Made by a program: the position numbers and the translations under genes. A model generated the notes under the pieces. The model searched no databases. It was given only the letters and a program-made list of their open reading frames with translations, and was not told the origin of the DNA. A stretch of DNA of 18,697 nt from the NCBI GenBank assembly GCA_964567125.1, contig CAZMLC010000056.1, positions 1 through 18,697 of the forward strand. The letters run 5' to 3'. Positions 1 to 5,857 of this stretch are shown here, one piece after another. This DNA comes from CAZMLC01 sp964567125 (GTDB lineage: Bacteria; Verrucomicrobiota; Kiritimatiellia; RFP12; UBA1067). Each line of letters starts with the position of its first letter. Position 1 is the first letter of the stretch.

Positions 1-132
1 GACCGTGCCGTCCACTTTCTTGTAGCTCTGCGTCTTCGCGCTCATGTCCCCGAAAAGCACGGGGCCGAGGGCGGCCATTTCCCTGCGTATCTCGCCTAAT
101 CTCTTCTCGTTTCCAGCGGTATTCTTCTTCAT
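1..132 (-). CDS. N-terminal fragment of a small protein, possibly insertion-sequence associated (DUF6788-like)
   Basis: Only the first 44 codons are in the window; the gene continues past base 1. The ATG at 130-132 is preceded by an AGGAG-type ribosome binding site about ten bases upstream and by a near-consensus sigma-70 promoter, so it looks like a genuine, well-expressed start. The visible peptide starts MKKN, has a charged stretch (EKRLGEIRREMAALGP) and then LFGDMSAKTQSYKK. A short charged helix followed by a Gly-rich turn resembles the start of DUF6788-like proteins, which often sit beside transposases, but this is a weak recollection-level match. The rest of the protein would be needed to decide. 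Existence of the gene is fairly sure; function is not. Confidence 0.5.
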   Translation of the reverse strand, partial: MKKNTAGNEKRLGEIRREMAALGPVLFGDMSAKTQSYKKVDGTV

Positions 133-162
133 AATGACAAGTCTCCTAATAAAGAGACCTGT

Positions 163-191
163 ATTATAACGGAAAAACCCAGCTAAGACAA
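163..191 (-). promoter_or_regulatory. Sigma-70 type promoter for the leftmost minus-strand gene
   Basis: Read on the minus strand, a TTGTCT -35 box (186-191) is followed after exactly 17 bases by a perfect TATAAT -10 box (163-168). The predicted start of transcription lies about 25 bases before the ATG, with an AGGAG ribosome binding site between. This is the best promoter match in the window. Confidence 0.7.
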
Positions 192-271
192 CAGCAAACT
201 TAAGTTTTCTTAAAATAAATGTTACAAAACAAAATCACACCCGCGCGCAGTTTAACCCGCAAAATGGCCTT

Positions 272-299
272 TTGCCCTGCTCTTGTTTTTTGATAACAT
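272..299 (+). promoter_or_regulatory. Candidate promoter for the esterase pair
   Basis: TTGCCC (272-277), a 16-base spacer containing a run of T, then TAACAT (294-299). Each hexamer matches consensus at four or five positions. It is placed correctly, about 36 bases before the ATG at 336. A partial inverted repeat (ACATA at 296-300, TATGT at 310-314) follows it directly and could be an operator, but this is weak. Confidence 0.3.
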
Positions 300-335
300 A
301 TCCAATCATTATGTGTTGTCTGAAAGGATCAAGCC

Positions 336-1532
336 ATGCTTCGTTTGCTTGTATGTATTGTCTCATTCGCCGTTATCCAGAATGTCTCCGCTAAATCCTA
401 TGCGCATGACAGCGCACAATCCGAAGAGGTGCGCATCCGCGATGGGCTGCCGAATTTTTTCGCCAAAATTCAGGCCGGCAAGTCCGTGCGCGTCGCCTAT
501 TTCGGCGGCAGCATCACGGCGGCAGCCGGATGGCGTCCAAAAACACTGGCCTGGTTGAAGAGCCACTATCCTGCTGCCCAGTTTGAGGAGATCAATGCCG
601 CCATCTCCGGGACAGGTTCCGATTATGCCGCCTGCCGCGTGCGCGGCGATGTGCTCGCGCACAAACCGGATCTGATTTTTCTGGAGTGTCGCGTCAATGG
701 CGGCAGCGGTTATGAGAAACCGTCGGTTGAAGGCGTTGTGCGGCAAATCTGGACTGAGGACCCCACAATTGATATCTGTTTTGTCTATACCCTCTGCAGC
801 TGGATGCTCAAGGATTTACATGCCGGCAAGCAAACAGCGTTTGGTCGCACGATGGAGGAAATCGCCAATGTCTACGGGATTCCCTCAATCGACTTTGGCC
901 CCGAAATCTGCAAACGCGAACAGGAGGGCTCGTTGATTTTCAAGGGCGACGCCCCGGTGCCGGGCAAGCTCGTCTTCTCGCGCGATGCCGTCCATCCGGG
1001 CGATGAAGGCCACGCGGTCTATTGTCAAGTTATTGCACGGTCCTTGCTCAAGATGCCGCAAACATCGGCGGCCTTTAAACACCCGCTGCCGGAACCGCTT
1101 GTGCCGACCTGCTGGGCCTCCGCTTCGCTGCTGCCCATTGCGCAGATAACCAAGAGCGAAGGATGGGCACCTGTCGACACCAAGACAGACCCGATCTATC
1201 GCAACGATTTCGGCCGCACGGATGCGATGCTACGCGGCGCCATGAAAACGGAAAGAATCGGCGCCAACTTCACAGTAACCTGGGACGGCATCGCGTTCGG
1301 CATCAGCGACATCCCCCATGATGCTGTCATGGAAATTGAAGTCAAAATCGATTCAGGTGCTCCGCGTCTAATCCAGCGCAAGCAAAACGAAGCGCGCAAG
1401 CACGCACGGTTCTGGTATTGTCCGGAACTTCCCTACGGAAGACATACGGCAACGGTCACGGTCAAGAAACTCGCGCCCGGCCAAGCATTTTATGCGGGCC
1501 AGATCCTGTTGATCGGAGGAACATCCAAATGA
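336..1532 (+). CDS. Secreted SGNH/GDSL-family hydrolase with C-terminal beta domain
   Basis: A 398-residue protein with an N-terminal signal peptide (hydrophobic residues 3-17, likely cleavage after VSA). The SGNH hydrolase fold is shown by block I FGGSIT with nucleophile Ser59, a block II Gly in AISGTGSD (about 90-96), block III with Asn121 (CRVNGG) and block V DAVH with Asp217 and His220. Residues from about 245 onward form a second, probably beta-sandwich, domain seen in related Verrucomicrobia/Lentisphaerae-type esterases. It probably removes acyl (acetyl) groups from glycans outside the cytoplasm; the exact substrate cannot be read from sequence. An AAAGGA ribosome binding site sits about eight bases before the ATG. 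Its stop overlaps the start of the next esterase (ATGA), so the two are translationally coupled. The family call is secure and the substrate unknown. Confidence 0.88.
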   Translation: MLRLLVCIVSFAVIQNVSAKSYAHDSAQSEEVRIRDGLPNFFAKIQAGKSVRVAYFGGSITAAAGWRPKTLAWLKSHYPAAQFEEINAAISGTGSDYAACRVRGDVLAHKPDLIFLECRVNGGSGYEKPSVEGVVRQIWTEDPTIDICFVYTLCSWMLKDLHAGKQTAFGRTMEEIANVYGIPSIDFGPEICKREQEGSLIFKGDAPVPGKLVFSRDAVHPGDEGHAVYCQVIARSLLKMPQTSAAFKHPLPEPLVPTCWASASLLPIAQITKSEGWAPVDTKTDPIYRNDFGRTDAMLRGAMKTERIGANFTVTWDGIAFGISDIPHDAVMEIEVKIDSGAPRLIQRKQNEARKHARFWYCPELPYGRHTATVTVKKLAPGQAFYAGQILLIGGTSK

Positions 1533-2269
1533 GAATCCGCATACTCCTTGCACTTTTGTGCAGCTGCGTGCTCCTGAGCAGTCACGCCGAAGCGCTCAAA
1601 AATATGCAGCTTTTCCTGCTCATCGGACAGTCCAACATGGCGGGCCGCGGTAAAGTTGAGGCGTGTGACCAGGTCACGTCGCCGCAAATCTGGATGCTCG
1701 ACAAGCAGAACAACTGGGTATTGGCAAAAGATCCGCTTCATTTTGACAAACCGAAGGTGGCAGGCGTGGGGCTTGCCTCGGAGTTTGCCCGCTGTGTAGC
1801 CAAGCAGAAGCCAGCAACCGCGATTGGGTTAATCCCCTGCGCCTTTGGCGGCACCTCCCTTGATCAGTGGAAGCCAGGGGCCGCGCTCTACACGAATGCA
1901 CTCACACGCGCCAGAATCGCCCTCAAGGATGGTCAATTGGCCGGTATTCTGTGGCATCAAGGTGAAGCCGATTGCGCACGTGCGAAAAGAGAGACCTATG
2001 CCGCGCGTTTCGCTGCGATGATCGCACAGCTACGCAGCGACCTGAATGCTCCCGACGTTCCCGTCATTGTCGGTGAATTAGGTTATTTCAACGAAGGCTA
2101 TATCGGCTTTAACGCCAACCTTCCAGCGGTTGTGAACGCGGTTAAAACCTGTCAGATGGCATCCGCCAAAGGCTTGGAACACCGCGGCGACAAGGTCCAC
2201 TTCTCCGCAGCTGCACTGCGTGAATTCGGCCGACGTTACTATGAATGCTGGCGGAAGCTCGCACCCTAA
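1529..2269 (+). CDS. Secreted CE6/SASA-type acetylesterase (sialate O-acetylesterase-like domain)
   Basis: 246 residues. The start at 1529 overlaps the previous stop as ATGA, has a CGGAGGA ribosome binding site eight bases upstream and gives a proper signal peptide (MRIRILLALLCSCVLLSSHA, cleavage near residue 20-22). The DUF303/SASA hallmark LLIGQSNMAGRG places the nucleophile at Ser35. The conserved WHQGEAD segment is at 142-148 and the catalytic DxxH is D221-H224 (GDKVHFS). The length fits single-domain members of carbohydrate esterase family 6, which deacetylate xylan and related glycans. Coupling to the SGNH hydrolase upstream suggests the two act together on one acylated substrate, which is inference. 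Members annotated as sialate O-acetylesterases share this domain, so the substrate is open. Confidence 0.88.
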   Translation: MRIRILLALLCSCVLLSSHAEALKNMQLFLLIGQSNMAGRGKVEACDQVTSPQIWMLDKQNNWVLAKDPLHFDKPKVAGVGLASEFARCVAKQKPATAIGLIPCAFGGTSLDQWKPGAALYTNALTRARIALKDGQLAGILWHQGEADCARAKRETYAARFAAMIAQLRSDLNAPDVPVIVGELGYFNEGYIGFNANLPAVVNAVKTCQMASAKGLEHRGDKVHFSAAALREFGRRYYECWRKLAP

Positions 2270-2279
2270 CACGATCGCA

Positions 2280-2972
2280 TCACGGCGCTTTTTTGCCTGC
2301 AGCGATGAGCGGCTGAAGCGCGGCTGACCATGCCAACGCGATTTTCTCAGCGCCAGTGGGCGATGGATGGACGCGATCGGCTACGCAATCGACCTGCGGA
2401 TTAAACCCGGATGCGCAATCGACAACAATGATGCGCGAGGCCGGTAGATCCAAGCGCTTTCCAAGCCTGACCAGCTCCTGGTTGAGCGCCGGGATATACT
2501 GATACTTCGGCAACTTCAAACTGGGAATCACTTGCGCGAGCAAAATCGTCCCCTGTGGATTGACATGGCGGAAATCCGTGATGATTTTCTCCGTTGCCGC
2601 AAGGATGGCAGGAATCGGATTCTGCTCAACCGTGTGGTTATGCCCGGCATGCAGCAGCAGGATATCGGGACGGTAAGAGGCAAACCGATCCGCCGCGAAT
2701 GTCGCGAGATACTCGACGGTTTTCCCTCCATACCCTTCGTGCGCGAGAGGACCTGCGGGAGAAGCGGATTGCTTGGAGCCCACAAAGACAAATACGCATC
2801 CGGCGGCGTGCAGTTTCGTCCACAACGGATAGCGCCAGTTCGAAAACGCTGCGCCACCTGCCGTAATCGAATCGCCCATGCACATGATCCGCACCGGCGT
2901 TTGCGCAGAGGCATGGCGTGCAGTGAACAGCAAACTGAGCATGACAACGCCCAAGCAAAGTTGACACTTCAT
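2280..2972 (-). CDS. Secreted SGNH hydrolase, CE3-like acetylesterase
   Basis: 230 residues with a signal peptide (hydrophobic residues 5-17, cleavage near ASA at 21-23). The layout matches compact CE3-type SGNH esterases: CMGDSITAGG with Ser35, then RYPLW, FVGS, HEGYGG (78-83), block III at 108-113 with Asn112, and DRVH with Asp199 and His202. Block III reads HAGHNH where the family usually has HxGTND; the Asn is kept but the following Asp is His. An AAAGGAA ribosome binding site precedes the ATG. The gene converges on the CE6-like gene with only ten bases between stops and no obvious terminator hairpin. It is divergent from the D-lactate dehydrogenase gene. The role is probably deacetylation of extracellular polysaccharide; the substrate is unproven. 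Confidence 0.85.
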   Translation of the reverse strand: MKCQLCLGVVMLSLLFTARHASAQTPVRIMCMGDSITAGGAAFSNWRYPLWTKLHAAGCVFVFVGSKQSASPAGPLAHEGYGGKTVEYLATFAADRFASYRPDILLLHAGHNHTVEQNPIPAILAATEKIITDFRHVNPQGTILLAQVIPSLKLPKYQYIPALNQELVRLGKRLDLPASRIIVVDCASGFNPQVDCVADRVHPSPTGAEKIALAWSAALQPLIAAGKKAP

Positions 2973-3013
2973 TTGAAAATTCCTTTAGACACGTGATTCA
3001 CCGCGAACAGCCA

Positions 3014-3043
3014 TTGACAATCCGCGCTGATGTTCGCTACAGT
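3014..3043 (+). promoter_or_regulatory. Promoter of the D-lactate dehydrogenase gene
   Basis: A perfect TTGACA -35 box (3014-3019) is followed after 18 bases by TACAGT (3038-3043) as -10. The predicted transcript starts near 3050, about 30 bases before the ATG at 3080. The -10 box lies inside a palindrome listed separately. Confidence 0.5.
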
Positions 3044-3052
3044 TACTGTAAC
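3038..3052. promoter_or_regulatory. Palindrome overlapping the ldhA -10 region, candidate operator
   Basis: Two interlocked perfect palindromes: TACAGT-T-ACTGTA (3038-3050) and GTTAC-T-GTAAC (3042-3052). They cover the -10 box and the expected transcription start, the usual place for a repressor site. The sequence is not a Rex-type site (TTGTGA...TCACAA), so I cannot name the regulator. It lies in the divergent gap shared with the minus-strand esterase gene and could affect both. Confidence 0.35.
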
Positions 3053-3079
3053 ATAGTCAAGAATGTGAAGGAAGCCAGC

Positions 3080-4117
3080 ATGACAAAAATCGCCTTTTTT
3101 GATACCAAACCTTATGACAAGCGGTCGTTCGTTGAAGAAAACGCGGCGTTTCGGTTCGACTTGGAGTTTTATGAACCACGCTTGACATCGGATACTGCGG
3201 CGATTGCACGCGGCGCGGACGTCGTTTGCGCGTTTGTGAACGACACCATCAATGCGCAGACCATCGATGTGCTTTGCGAGCAAGGCGTCAAACTGCTCGC
3301 CATGCGCTGCGCAGGCTACAACAACATTGATCTGCCTTCCGCGCAAGGACGTTTACCGATTGTGCGCGTTCCCGAATACTCCCCCCACGCCGTAGCGGAG
3401 TACTCTCTTTCACTGATCATGTGTCTCAATCGCTATCTCCATCGCGCCTATTGTCGTGTCCGTGAAAACAACTTTTCCATTAACGGCTTTCTCGGATTTG
3501 ATCTGTATGGCAAAACCGTCGGCGTGGTCGGGACAGGCAAGATCGGCCTCACATTCTGCAAATTGCTGCAGGGATTTAATGTGCGTATCCTGGCTTTTGA
3601 CCCCTATCCGAATCCTGAAGCGCAAGCATTAGGCGTTCAGTATGTCGGGCTTGATGAACTCTACAGCCAAAGCGACATCATTTCGCTGCACTGCCCGTTG
3701 ACGCCGCAAAACCGCTATCTGATCAACGAGGAATCCATCGCGCGCATGAAGCGTGGCGTCATGCTGATCAATACGAGCCGGGGATCTCTGATTCAGACAC
3801 AAGCGCTCATCAACGCGCTCAAAACCGGGCATATCGGCAGTGCCGGGCTCGATGTGTATGAAGAGGAGACGAATTACTTTTTCGAGGACCGCTCCGGCAC
3901 CGCGATTCAGGACGATATCTTAGCGCGCCTGATGACCTTCCCCAATGTTTTGATCACCTCGCATCAGGCCTTCTTCACGCGAGAAGCCCTGCACAACATT
4001 GCCCAGACAACGCTGTCCAACATTCAAGCCTTTATCCGTGACGGCGAGCAGATCAATGGCATCTGCAACCTCTGCGATGGCAAGAAATGCAAAGCCTGCT
4101 CACGCAAGAAGCGTTAA
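3080..4117 (+). CDS. ldhA: D-lactate dehydrogenase (2-hydroxyacid dehydrogenase) with four-cysteine C-terminal tail
   Basis: 345 residues, NAD-dependent reduction of pyruvate to D-lactate in fermentation. The start at 3080 follows GAAGGAAG and gives MTKIAFFDTKPYDK, the normal LdhA start; an in-frame GTG at 2993 lies upstream of the predicted promoter. The Rossmann motif is GVVGTGKIG (148-156). Catalytic Arg234 (NTSRG), Glu263 (DVYEEE) and His295 (TSHQAFFT) are all present. LdhA-specific segments (LAMRCAGYNN, VPEYSPHAVAEY, NYFFEDRS) separate it from glycerate or formate dehydrogenases. The body ends near residue 325 as in E. coli LdhA (329 residues). A tail then adds C329-x2-C332-x4-C337-x2-C340 and a basic end (SRKKR), which the family normally lacks. 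The enzyme call is firm; the tail role is unknown. Confidence 0.93.
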   Translation: MTKIAFFDTKPYDKRSFVEENAAFRFDLEFYEPRLTSDTAAIARGADVVCAFVNDTINAQTIDVLCEQGVKLLAMRCAGYNNIDLPSAQGRLPIVRVPEYSPHAVAEYSLSLIMCLNRYLHRAYCRVRENNFSINGFLGFDLYGKTVGVVGTGKIGLTFCKLLQGFNVRILAFDPYPNPEAQALGVQYVGLDELYSQSDIISLHCPLTPQNRYLINEESIARMKRGVMLINTSRGSLIQTQALINALKTGHIGSAGLDVYEEETNYFFEDRSGTAIQDDILARLMTFPNVLITSHQAFFTREALHNIAQTTLSNIQAFIRDGEQINGICNLCDGKKCKACSRKKR

Positions 4118-4213
4118 ACCAACGCTCACCGCACAGACGTATTCTTGGGCAAATTGTTTGTGGCGGAGGATTGCTTTACGCGCATGAGCGTATTGGTCAT
4201 GCTTGAATAGGCG

Positions 4214-4498
4214 TTATGGTATCCCAGTGCGCTCTTTGGCTTTACGCCAACGCGCGTTTTTTTTGCAATAATCACTGGTCGCACGTCGCTCTTTTTCATA
4301 GAGATCCTTATAAAAGCCCACGACCTCCCGCGTCTCGGCATACCAGGCATCGGCAAAAGGTTGAAGGGTGCGGCGCAGCGTGCCTTTGAGGCAAACCGCA
4401 TTCCCCCGATGCTGATAAAGGTAGACCGTGGTTGTACAGAAAAAGACCAGCGCAACCAAGAGCAGAAAAAAGAATCTCCGCATATGACCTCTCCGCAT
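4214..4498 (-). CDS. Small membrane-anchored hypothetical protein coupled to mtaB
   Basis: 94 residues, not recognised. The ATG at 4498 overlaps the mtaB stop (TAATG), which points to translational coupling. An alternative ATG at 4483 has a GGAGAGG stretch four bases upstream and begins MRRFFFLLLVALVFF. Both give an N-terminal basic patch followed by one hydrophobic segment (about residues 9-26) and then a charged, Lys/Arg-rich cytoplasmic or periplasmic part of about 65 residues with a helical look (AWYAETREVVGFYKDLYEKE). It may be a single-pass membrane protein or have an uncleaved signal anchor. The other frames here (for example minus 4126-4455) lack such organised features. The gene is probably real because of the overlap and membrane segment; its function is unknown. 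Confidence 0.55.
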   Translation of the reverse strand: MRRGHMRRFFFLLLVALVFFCTTTVYLYQHRGNAVCLKGTLRRTLQPFADAWYAETREVVGFYKDLYEKERRATSDYCKKNARWRKAKERTGIP

Positions 4499-5775
4499 TA
4501 CGGTTCATGGTACTGACAGATCAAGCGATTCTGCGCATCAATGCCCGATACCTGAGCCGTAACCAACTGACGGCGATTGCGCGCAGAACAGCCCGAGACC
4601 TGACAAGCAAGATACTCCGAACTCCAACCAAATGCAAGTCCTTCGCTATCGACTTTTTCAATCAGCACCGATACCGTTCGTCCGATATACCGGGCTCGAT
4701 ACGTAAGCATACGCGCGTTCCCCTGCTCAATGAGCGCCTTCGCGCGCAGGCGGCGAATCGGGAGCGGCACGCTATCCGTAAATGTTGCCGCCGGGGTCCC
4801 AGGCCGCTCGCTGTAAGGGAAAACATGCAATTTGGCAATCGGGTAATGACGCACAAAATCCAAATTCTTTTGATGCGCGGACTCATTTTCTCCGGGAAAT
4901 CCGGCAATCAGATCAACACCAAGTCCGAGCTCGGGTATCCGCTGCAATCCGTAATCCAGCATAGCCGTGATCGCTTCACAGGTGTAACGGCGACGCATGC
5001 GCGCCAACACATCGTTGTCGCAATGCTGCACCGGGAGATGCAGGAAACGCGCGATGCGGGCGTTTTCAACCATCAGGTCAATGATGGCTCGTTCGACGGT
5101 TCCCGGCTCGATCGACCCGAGCCGAATCCGGCCAAGCCCGCTGAGCGCTAAAAGTTTTTCCAACAGATCCGGCAGCTGATGTCCATCCGCAGAGTAACAG
5201 GCGGTATTGCATCCTGTGATCACAATCTCCTGAAAGCCGGCATCGATCATGCGCTTGGCTTCATCGAGACAGGCCACAAGCGCCTTGCTGCGCGGTGCGC
5301 CGCGAACGTGAGGCACAATGCAATAGGAACAAAAATAGTTGCACCCATCTTGAACTTTGAGCGTGGCGCGTTGCGTGCGTAAACTGGATGCCATGCTTGT
5401 TGCGTGGTCATCCTGGCATGGCACAGGAAATCCTGCGTGCGTTAAGGCTTCGCACACGCATGCGGTGAAACGTTCATGATCCGCGCGCTTGATCTGCACA
5501 TTCAGCAATCCGGGGTATAGGGGTCCATCGATGGTTTCCGCCGCACACCCTGCTAAAACCAGAAAAACCTGAGGATCTTGCGCACGCAGTTGACGCAGAA
5601 ACTTGACGCATTCCGACTCCGCTTTCTGCGTAACCGTACACGAGTAGACGACAACGATCTGCGGCATCGCCGAGAGCGGAACGCGTTCGAACCCGGCCTG
5701 AAGCAGCGCATGTTCTAACTGCGCCCCCTCCGCCTTGTTTAAACGGCATCCGTATGTTTTAAATGCAAAGGTCAT
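4498..5775 (-). CDS. mtaB: tRNA N6-threonylcarbamoyladenosine (t6A37) methylthiotransferase MtaB
   Basis: 425 residues, a radical SAM enzyme adding a methylthio group to t6A37 of tRNAs reading ANN codons. The UPF0004 domain carries the auxiliary 4Fe-4S cysteines C10 (TYGCRLN), C46 and C77 (AGCAA). The radical SAM triad is C145-x3-C149-x2-C152 (DGCNYFCSYC), followed by IVITGCN and DLIAGFPGE. The C-terminal 60 residues form a TRAM-like RNA-binding domain. The TYGCRLN start and lack of the MiaB signature fit MtaB. I chose the ATG at 5775 because MTFAFKTYGCRLN is the family start; an in-frame ATG at 5850 would add 25 unrelated residues. Neither has a clear ribosome binding site. The second cluster Cys lies in YSCTVT rather than the usual NTCTVT. 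It lies downstream of purL and overlaps the next small gene. Confidence 0.9.
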   Translation of the reverse strand: MTFAFKTYGCRLNKAEGAQLEHALLQAGFERVPLSAMPQIVVVYSCTVTQKAESECVKFLRQLRAQDPQVFLVLAGCAAETIDGPLYPGLLNVQIKRADHERFTACVCEALTHAGFPVPCQDDHATSMASSLRTQRATLKVQDGCNYFCSYCIVPHVRGAPRSKALVACLDEAKRMIDAGFQEIVITGCNTACYSADGHQLPDLLEKLLALSGLGRIRLGSIEPGTVERAIIDLMVENARIARFLHLPVQHCDNDVLARMRRRYTCEAITAMLDYGLQRIPELGLGVDLIAGFPGENESAHQKNLDFVRHYPIAKLHVFPYSERPGTPAATFTDSVPLPIRRLRAKALIEQGNARMLTYRARYIGRTVSVLIEKVDSEGLAFGWSSEYLACQVSGCSARNRRQLVTAQVSGIDAQNRLICQYHEP

Positions 5776-5791
5776 TCGCGTGTATGAAACA

Positions 5792-5830
5792 CTAAAACGC
5801 GAGGCCGTGGCTAACCCTATGCGGATGCAT
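5792..5830 (-). CDS. Possible 12-codon leader ORF ahead of mtaB
   Basis: On the minus strand, an ATG at 5830 follows AAGG with six bases of spacing and encodes MHPHRVSHGLAF, three of twelve residues being His, before a TAG. The stop lies 16 bases before the mtaB ATG, which has no ribosome binding site of its own, so termination-reinitiation is possible. The AAGGTG sits in the loop of the hairpin at 5825-5850 and the ATG lies in its 3' arm. The ORF is very short and could be chance. Confidence 0.2.
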   Translation of the reverse strand: MHPHRVSHGLAF

Positions 5831-5850
5831 GTGGCACCTTCCACACGCAT
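5825..5850 (-). promoter_or_regulatory. Strong intergenic hairpin between purL and mtaB
   Basis: As minus-strand RNA the arms form a ten-pair stem (AUGCGUGUGG with CCACAUGCAU, one G-U pair) closed by a six-base loop AAGGUG. It starts eight bases after the purL stop at 5858. No U-run follows, so it is not a standard intrinsic terminator. It may stabilise the purL 3' end, mark an RNA processing site or control mtaB translation. The stem is read directly; the role is inference. Confidence 0.45.
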
Positions 5851-5857
5851 CCCGAGC

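Noticed and set aside
200..213. TTAAG-TTTT-CTTAA AT-rich hairpin in the left intergenic region
   Set aside because: A five-pair AT stem is expected by chance in AT-rich promoter DNA.
4182..4202. Hairpin GCATGA/TCATGC with a nine-base loop after ldhA
   Set aside because: Only six pairs and no U-run on either strand, so it cannot be supported as a terminator.
4126..4455. 109-codon minus-strand frame competing with the small membrane protein at 4214-4498
   Set aside because: It lacks the TAATG coupling to mtaB and has no membrane segment or motif; the other frame is the better gene.
4432..5151. 239-codon plus-strand open frame opposite mtaB
   Set aside because: It reads antisense through the mtaB radical SAM and TRAM domains, is Arg-rich and shows no domain or start signal.
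5776..5850. 25-residue N-terminal extension of MtaB from the ATG at 5850
   Set aside because: The family start is at MTFAFKTYGCRLN (5775), the extension has no ribosome binding site and it coincides with the hairpin.
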